Assembly (NCBI RefSeq): GCF_007995155.1
Contig: NZ_CP042593.1
Location: 1,964,001 to 2,028,000, forward strand
From: Cytobacillus dafuensis
Lineage (GTDB): Bacteria; Bacillota; Bacilli; Bacillales; Cytobacillaceae
DNA: 64,000 nt
Direction: 5' to 3'
In this document: one piece after another, positions 59,523 to 64,000 of the stretch
How positions within the stretch are numbered: position 1 is the stretch's first letter
Layout of the letters: every line of letters begins with the position of its first letter
Program-made: the position numbers and the translations under genes
The notes under the pieces: generated by a model
Database searches by the model: none
What the model saw: only the letters and a program-made list of their open reading frames with translations
What the model was told of the DNA's origin: nothing

Positions 59523-59786
59523 ATGGCGATCAAATTAATTAATATTGGCTTTGGTAATATAGTATCGGCAAATCGAATTATTTCTATTGTTAGCCCCGAA
59601 TCAGCACCAATTAAAAGAATTATTCAAGATGCTCGTGATCGCGGATCTTTAATTGACGCAACATTTGGAAGGCGAACGAGAGCTGTTATTGTGATGGATA
59701 GTGATCATGTTATCCTTTCTGCCGTACAGCCAGAAACAGTTGCCCACCGCTTAAACGACCGGGATGATACTATTGATGAAGGGTAG
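59523..59786 (+). CDS. remA: Extracellular matrix regulator RemA (YlzA)
   Basis: DNA-binding regulator that activates biofilm matrix operons in B. subtilis. 87 residues beginning [19 protein letters not shown], with [34 protein letters not shown] (in part). Start ATG 59523 with GGAGGAAG 5 bases upstream; the frame is open further up to 59466 but that part is not family-like. Conserved between yloC and gmk. Confidence 0.95.
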   Translation: MAIKLINIGFGNIVSANRIISIVSPESAPIKRIIQDARDRGSLIDATFGRRTRAVIVMDSDHVILSAVQPETVAHRLNDRDDTIDEG

Positions 59787-60410
<624 letters not shown>

Positions 60411-60413
60411 AAG

Positions 60414-60635
60414 ATGCTTTATCCTTCTATTGATTCATTAATGACAAAAATTGATTCCAAATACTCTCTTGTATCCGTTGCTGCAAAACGTGCACGCAAG
60501 CTACAAGTTAATGCTAAGCCACAGCTTGAAAAGTATGTTTCCCATAAAAATGTTGGTAAAGCTTTAGAGGAGATTCATGCTGACCAGCTTCATTACCGTC
60601 TTGCAACTAAGCAAAAGGATGAAGCATACGAATAA
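60414..60635 (+). CDS. rpoZ: DNA-directed RNA polymerase omega subunit
   Basis: 73 residues. Marks: [31 protein letters not shown] and [13 protein letters not shown]. Promotes RNA polymerase assembly. GGAGGTAG lies in the gmk end, 4 bases before the start. The terminator at 60641 ends this transcript portion. Confidence 0.95.
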   Translation: MLYPSIDSLMTKIDSKYSLVSVAAKRARKLQVNAKPQLEKYVSHKNVGKALEEIHADQLHYRLATKQKDEAYE

Positions 60636-60640
60636 CCTGC

Positions 60641-60682
60641 AAAAATAACAACCTTCATATCGGGTTGTTATTTTTCTTTTAT
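60641..60682 (+). terminator. Rho-independent terminator after rpoZ
   Basis: AAAAATAACAACC (60641-60653) with GGTTGTTATTTTT (60663-60675), then CTTTTATTT. Confidence 0.85.
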
Positions 60683-60767
60683 TTAGGTTGTGTTAATGCT
60701 CAGTGTTGATAATGCTATTTTGTTGTTGATTGCAGCGGAAATCAACAAGGAAGTTTTACAACTAAAT
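60681..60767. repeat. Short copy of the AGCGGAA repeat family between rpoZ and coaBC
   Basis: ATTTAGGTTGT at the left and ACAACTAAAT (60758-60767) at the right are terminal inverted repeats. GTTGATAATGCTATTTTGTTGTTGATTGCAGCGGAAAT (in part) is nearly the left arm of the element at 36322 joined to its right end at AGCGGAA. The core of the long element is missing. Confidence 0.7.
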
Positions 60768-60843
60768 TTTTCTTTAATGATGAAAAAAAATGGTTCTTCT
60801 TGCATAATAAAGATAGAATTTGTAGGTAGATGGAGGTACAGAA

Positions 60844-62052
60844 ATGCTTCACGGAAAAAAAATTCTATTATGTGTGACTGGAGGCATTGCTGTTTATAAA
60901 GCAGCTGCTTTAACTAGTAAGCTTACTCAGGCTGGTGCGGATGTAAAAGTTATATTAAGTGAATCTGCTGAGAAGTTTGTTGCACCGTTAACATTTCAGG
61001 CATTATCTAGAAATGATGTCTTTACAGATACATTTGATGAAAAAGATTCAAAGGTGATTGCTCATATTGATCTCGCAGATTGGGCTGATTTAATTTTAGT
61101 GGCTCCGGCTACTGCGAATGTGATCGGAAAGCTGGCAAACGGCATTGCTGATAATATGATCACAACTACATTATTAGCGGCCGCTGCACCTGTGTGGATA
61201 GCACCCGCAATGAACGTTCATATGTACAGTCATCCTGCTGTTCAGAAAAATATTTCGACTTTGTATAGCTTCGGTTACCAGTTTATTGAACCAGGTGAGG
61301 GCTATCTTGCATGCGGCTATGTTGGAAAAGGTAGATTAGAAGAGCCAGAGAAAATCACGGAAAATATAATAAATTTTTTTCAAACTAGTGAGATAAATTT
61401 ATCTGGCAAAAAAATAGTCATTACAGCTGGCCCTACAAGAGAAAAAATAGACCCTGTAAGATATATAACAAATCATTCCACAGGAAAAATGGGTTATGCC
61501 ATTGCTGAGGAAGCAGTCCGAACTGGAGCTGAGGTTGTGCTAATTTCAGGTCCTGTATCATTACAAGCACCAAAAGGTGTAAGGCTAATTAATGTGGAAA
61601 GTGCAGAAGAGATGTTTTATGAGGTAATAGAGGAATATTCGAACGCTCATGTCGTGATAAAAACAGCTGCTGTCGCTGATTACCGTCCAAAAATAATCCA
61701 TGAACATAAAGTGAAGAAACAGCCTGGAGAACAGGCATTAGAACTTGAGAGGACTAAGGATATTCTTTATGAACTTGGAAAAGAGAAGAAAAATCAAATT
61801 CTAATTGGCTTTGCAGCTGAAACAGAAAATGTTGCCGAGTATGCACAAACAAAATTAATGAAAAAAAATGCCGATATGATCGTGGCGAATAATGTGAAAT
61901 CTGAAGGAGCAGGTTTTGGAACAGATACAAATATAGTTACGTTTTATAAACGTGATGGTGTATCAATTGAGCTTCCTTTAATGTCGAAGAAGGAAGTAGC
62001 AGTAAAAATACTTGAAGAGGCATCTAATTTATTAAGGAATGAGTTCCAATGA
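60844..62052 (+). CDS. coaBC: Bifunctional phosphopantothenoylcysteine decarboxylase / phosphopantothenate--cysteine ligase
   Basis: Two steps of coenzyme A synthesis. 402 residues: N-terminal FMN-dependent CoaC decarboxylase (KKILLCVTGGIAVYKAAAL, IDLADWADLILVAPATANVIGKLANGIADN (in part), PAMNVHMY) and C-terminal CoaB ligase from about 185 (KIVITAGPTREKIDPVRYITNHSTGKMGYAIA, in part; KTAAVADYRP; NVKSEGAGFGTDTN). ATG at 60844 after GGAGGTACAGA. Overlaps priA by four bases. Confidence 0.96.
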   Translation: MLHGKKILLCVTGGIAVYKAAALTSKLTQAGADVKVILSESAEKFVAPLTFQALSRNDVFTDTFDEKDSKVIAHIDLADWADLILVAPATANVIGKLANGIADNMITTTLLAAAAPVWIAPAMNVHMYSHPAVQKNISTLYSFGYQFIEPGEGYLACGYVGKGRLEEPEKITENIINFFQTSEINLSGKKIVITAGPTREKIDPVRYITNHSTGKMGYAIAEEAVRTGAEVVLISGPVSLQAPKGVRLINVESAEEMFYEVIEEYSNAHVVIKTAAVADYRPKIIHEHKVKKQPGEQALELERTKDILYELGKEKKNQILIGFAAETENVAEYAQTKLMKKNADMIVANNVKSEGAGFGTDTNIVTFYKRDGVSIELPLMSKKEVAVKILEEASNLLRNEFQ

Positions 62053-64000
62053 ACATTGCAAGTATTGTTGTCGATGTTCCAGCGAGACAAATTGACAAAC
62101 CTTTTGATTACCTAATACCAGATCATTTAATTGGGATGATCCAACCTGGTATGAGAGTGATCGTGCCTTTTGGTCCAAGAAAAATACAAGGATTTGTAAC
62201 GGGATTAAAGGAAACATCTGATTACGAACAATTAAAAGCACTAATTGAACCAATGGATTTAACACCTGTGCTGAATAAGGAATTATTAGCATTAGGAGAC
62301 TGGCTCACTGAAACGACTCTTTGCTATAAGATTTCTGCCTATCAAGTCATGATTCCACCCGCTCTAAAAGCAAAATATGAAAAAAAGCTTAAATTATCGA
62401 GTAAGGCAAATCTTGAAGAATTGCCATTTGATATACAAGCGATTTTCAATAATCAAGATACTGTTACTTGGGAGGAAGCGGTGAAGCTAAGCAGCTTGTC
62501 ACTTCTCCAAAAGGAAGCAGCAGAAGGAAATGTTGAAATCCAATATATAGTGAAAGATAGAGTGAAGAAAAAGAAGCTAAAAGCTATTTATACTAAGTTA
62601 AGCAAAGATCAATTATCTATTGAAAAAGAAAATTTGCCAGCACATGTCGTAAAACAAAAAAAAGTCATAGACTTCTTTCTTCATTCGGATGAACCCGTAG
62701 AAATGCGTGAACTTCTATCTGCTTTAGGGGTCACCTCTTCTGTTATTAAAGGATTAATTCAGAAAAAAATATTAGCAGAAATGGATATAGAAGTTTACAG
62801 AGATCCTTATGAAGACAGAAATTTTACTAGAACAGAGCCACTGCCGCTTACAGAGGATCAAGAAGATTCGATAAGGCCTATTTTAGCTTCTATTGAGGAA
62901 AATAAGAAAGAAACCTTTTTACTTTACGGTGTAACTGGGAGCGGCAAAACTGAGGTCTATTTGCAATCTATACAAAAGGTTCTTCAGAAAGGGAAGGAAG
63001 CGATTGTCCTTGTTCCTGAAATTTCCTTGACTCCGCAAATGGTCAAAAGATTTAAAGGGAGATTTGGTGATCAAGTTGCGGTACTTCATAGTGGACTTTC
63101 AGTTGGAGAAAAATATGATGAATGGAGAAAAATTCAAAGACAGGAAGTTAAAGTAGTGGTTGGAGCAAGATCGGCCATTTTTGCTCCTTTTCAAAACCTT
63201 GGCATCATTATTATCGATGAAGAGCATGAAACCAGCTATAAACAAGAAGAAAATCCAAAATATCATGCGCGCGATGTCGCGATTCAAAGGTCCTTAAAGC
63301 ATAATTGTCCAGTAGTTCTCGGGAGTGCAACTCCATCACTTGAATCCTATGCAAGAGCACAAAAAGGCGTGTACAAGCTGTTATCAATGCCAAAAAGGAT
63401 GAATAACCAGTCTCTTCCTTCTGTGGATATCATTGATATGAGAGAGGAATTGAGAGATGGAAACCGCTCCATGTTTTCTCGGACACTTCTTGAAAAAATA
63501 AAGGATAGATTAGAAAAAAAGGAACAAATCGTCCTATTTTTAAACAAAAGAGGTCATTCATCTTTCGTCATGTGCAGAGACTGCGGCTATGTTGTAAATT
63601 GTCATAATTGCGATATCTCCTTAACCTATCATCGATTTAATCAGCATATGAAATGTCATTATTGCGGCTACGAGTCTGTCGCACCGAAACATTGCCCTGA
63701 ATGTAATAGTGAGCATATTCGATATTTTGGAACAGGAACACAAAAGGTAGAAGAAGAGCTTTCGAAAATTTTGCCAGAAGCAAAAGTGATTCGGATGGAT
63801 GTTGATACGACAAGTCGAAAAGGTTCCCATGAAAAACTTTTAGATCAATTTCAGGAAGGACAGGCTGATATCCTTTTAGGAACACAAATGATTGCAAAAG
63901 GTCTTGATTTTCCAAACATTACATTAGTTGGAGTACTTTCTGCGGACACTATGCTTCATCTGCCTGACTTTCGTTCTTCAGAGAAAACCTTTCAATTACT
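62049..64000 (+). CDS. priA: Primosomal protein N' (replication restart helicase PriA), partial
   Basis: Replication restart helicase. The frame starts at ATG 62049 (overlapping the coaBC TGA) and runs to the window end, about 650 of roughly 800 residues. N-terminal DNA-binding domain MNIASIVVDVPARQIDKPFDYLIP, winged-helix part, Walker A LLYGVTGSGKTEVY (about 293-306), Walker B IIIDEEHETSYKQEENPKYHARD (in part), motif III VLGSATPSLES, then the zinc sites CRDCG, CHNC, CHYCG and CPEC, motif V GTQMIAKGLDFPN. The 3' end is outside the window. Confidence 0.95.
   Translation, partial: MNIASIVVDVPARQIDKPFDYLIPDHLIGMIQPGMRVIVPFGPRKIQGFVTGLKETSDYEQLKALIEPMDLTPVLNKELLALGDWLTETTLCYKISAYQVMIPPALKAKYEKKLKLSSKANLEELPFDIQAIFNNQDTVTWEEAVKLSSLSLLQKEAAEGNVEIQYIVKDRVKKKKLKAIYTKLSKDQLSIEKENLPAHVVKQKKVIDFFLHSDEPVEMRELLSALGVTSSVIKGLIQKKILAEMDIEVYRDPYEDRNFTRTEPLPLTEDQEDSIRPILASIEENKKETFLLYGVTGSGKTEVYLQSIQKVLQKGKEAIVLVPEISLTPQMVKRFKGRFGDQVAVLHSGLSVGEKYDEWRKIQRQEVKVVVGARSAIFAPFQNLGIIIIDEEHETSYKQEENPKYHARDVAIQRSLKHNCPVVLGSATPSLESYARAQKGVYKLLSMPKRMNNQSLPSVDIIDMREELRDGNRSMFSRTLLEKIKDRLEKKEQIVLFLNKRGHSSFVMCRDCGYVVNCHNCDISLTYHRFNQHMKCHYCGYESVAPKHCPECNSEHIRYFGTGTQKVEEELSKILPEAKVIRMDVDTTSRKGSHEKLLDQFQEGQADILLGTQMIAKGLDFPNITLVGVLSADTMLHLPDFRSSEKTFQL

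Overview
The window is a stretch of low-GC, endospore-forming Firmicute chromosome. It is almost certainly from a Bacillaceae species close to Bacillus sensu lato; genus and species cannot be fixed from the sequence alone. The evidence is the gene order ylbP / panE / bshC / mraZ-rsmH-ftsL-pbpB-spoVD-murE-mraY-murD-spoVE-murG-murB-divIB-ylxW-ylxX-sbp-ftsA-ftsZ / spoIIGA-sigE-sigG / ylmCDE-sepF-ylmG-ylmH-divIVA-ileS / ylyA-lspA-rluD / pyrR-P-B-C-AA-AB-K-D-F-E / rqcH / yloB-yloC-remA-gmk-rpoZ-coaBC-priA. This is the backbone order known from Bacillus subtilis. Nearly all genes lie on the + strand; the exceptions are the partial ylbP at the left edge, hmp and rqcH.

Layout. 1-206: partial GNAT gene (ylbP). 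524-3919: a three-gene biotin-dependent acyl-CoA carboxylase operon (biotin carboxylase, biotin carrier, carboxyltransferase) with a cre-like CcpA site upstream. It lies between ylbP and panE, which are neighbours in B. subtilis. 4061-7152: panE, a small membrane protein and bshC (bacillithiol). 7365-27271: the division and cell wall (dcw) cluster, starting with a run of GTGG direct repeats that look like the MraZ operator. It includes the sporulation-specific spoVD and spoVE and an orphan MurF-N-domain-like gene between murE and mraY. 27333-28562: a flavohaemoglobin gene (hmp) occupying the place where B. subtilis has a protease gene, with a perfect FNR-type palindrome centred at about -41.5 of its predicted start. 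28874-31588: the sporulation sigma block (spoIIGA-sigE-sigG). 31780-35965: the ylm/sepF/divIVA septum-placement group. 36640-39411: ileS under a T-box. 39817-41612: ylyA-like, lspA, rluD. 41842-53581: the complete pyrimidine operon with three PyrR attenuators. 53691-55400: rqcH (ribosome quality control). 55726-end: a calcium-type P-ATPase, then the RNase/RemA/Gmk/omega/CoaBC/PriA group, with priA cut by the window edge.

How it fits together. The dcw genes make lipid II precursors (MurE, MraY, MurD, MurG, MurB) and the septal machine that uses them (FtsL-DivIB-PBP2B, FtsA-FtsZ, SepF, DivIVA). SpoVD and SpoVE are the sporulation versions of the transpeptidase/SEDS pair. SpoIIGA activates pro-sigma-E, and sigma-G acts later in the forespore. 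PyrR senses UMP/UTP and controls all pyr genes by attenuation.

No phage, CRISPR array, rRNA or tRNA gene is seen. Accessory content is limited to intergenic repeat elements of two families, two of them in notable places: one between the T-box and ileS, and one between the biotin carboxylase and biotin carrier genes. I did not find an obviously novel multi-gene system. The most unusual items are the orphan MurF-like domain, the ATT start of pyrR, the repeat element in the ileS leader, a three-codon mini-cistron coupled to the P-ATPase gene, and the regulatory sites listed in the findings.
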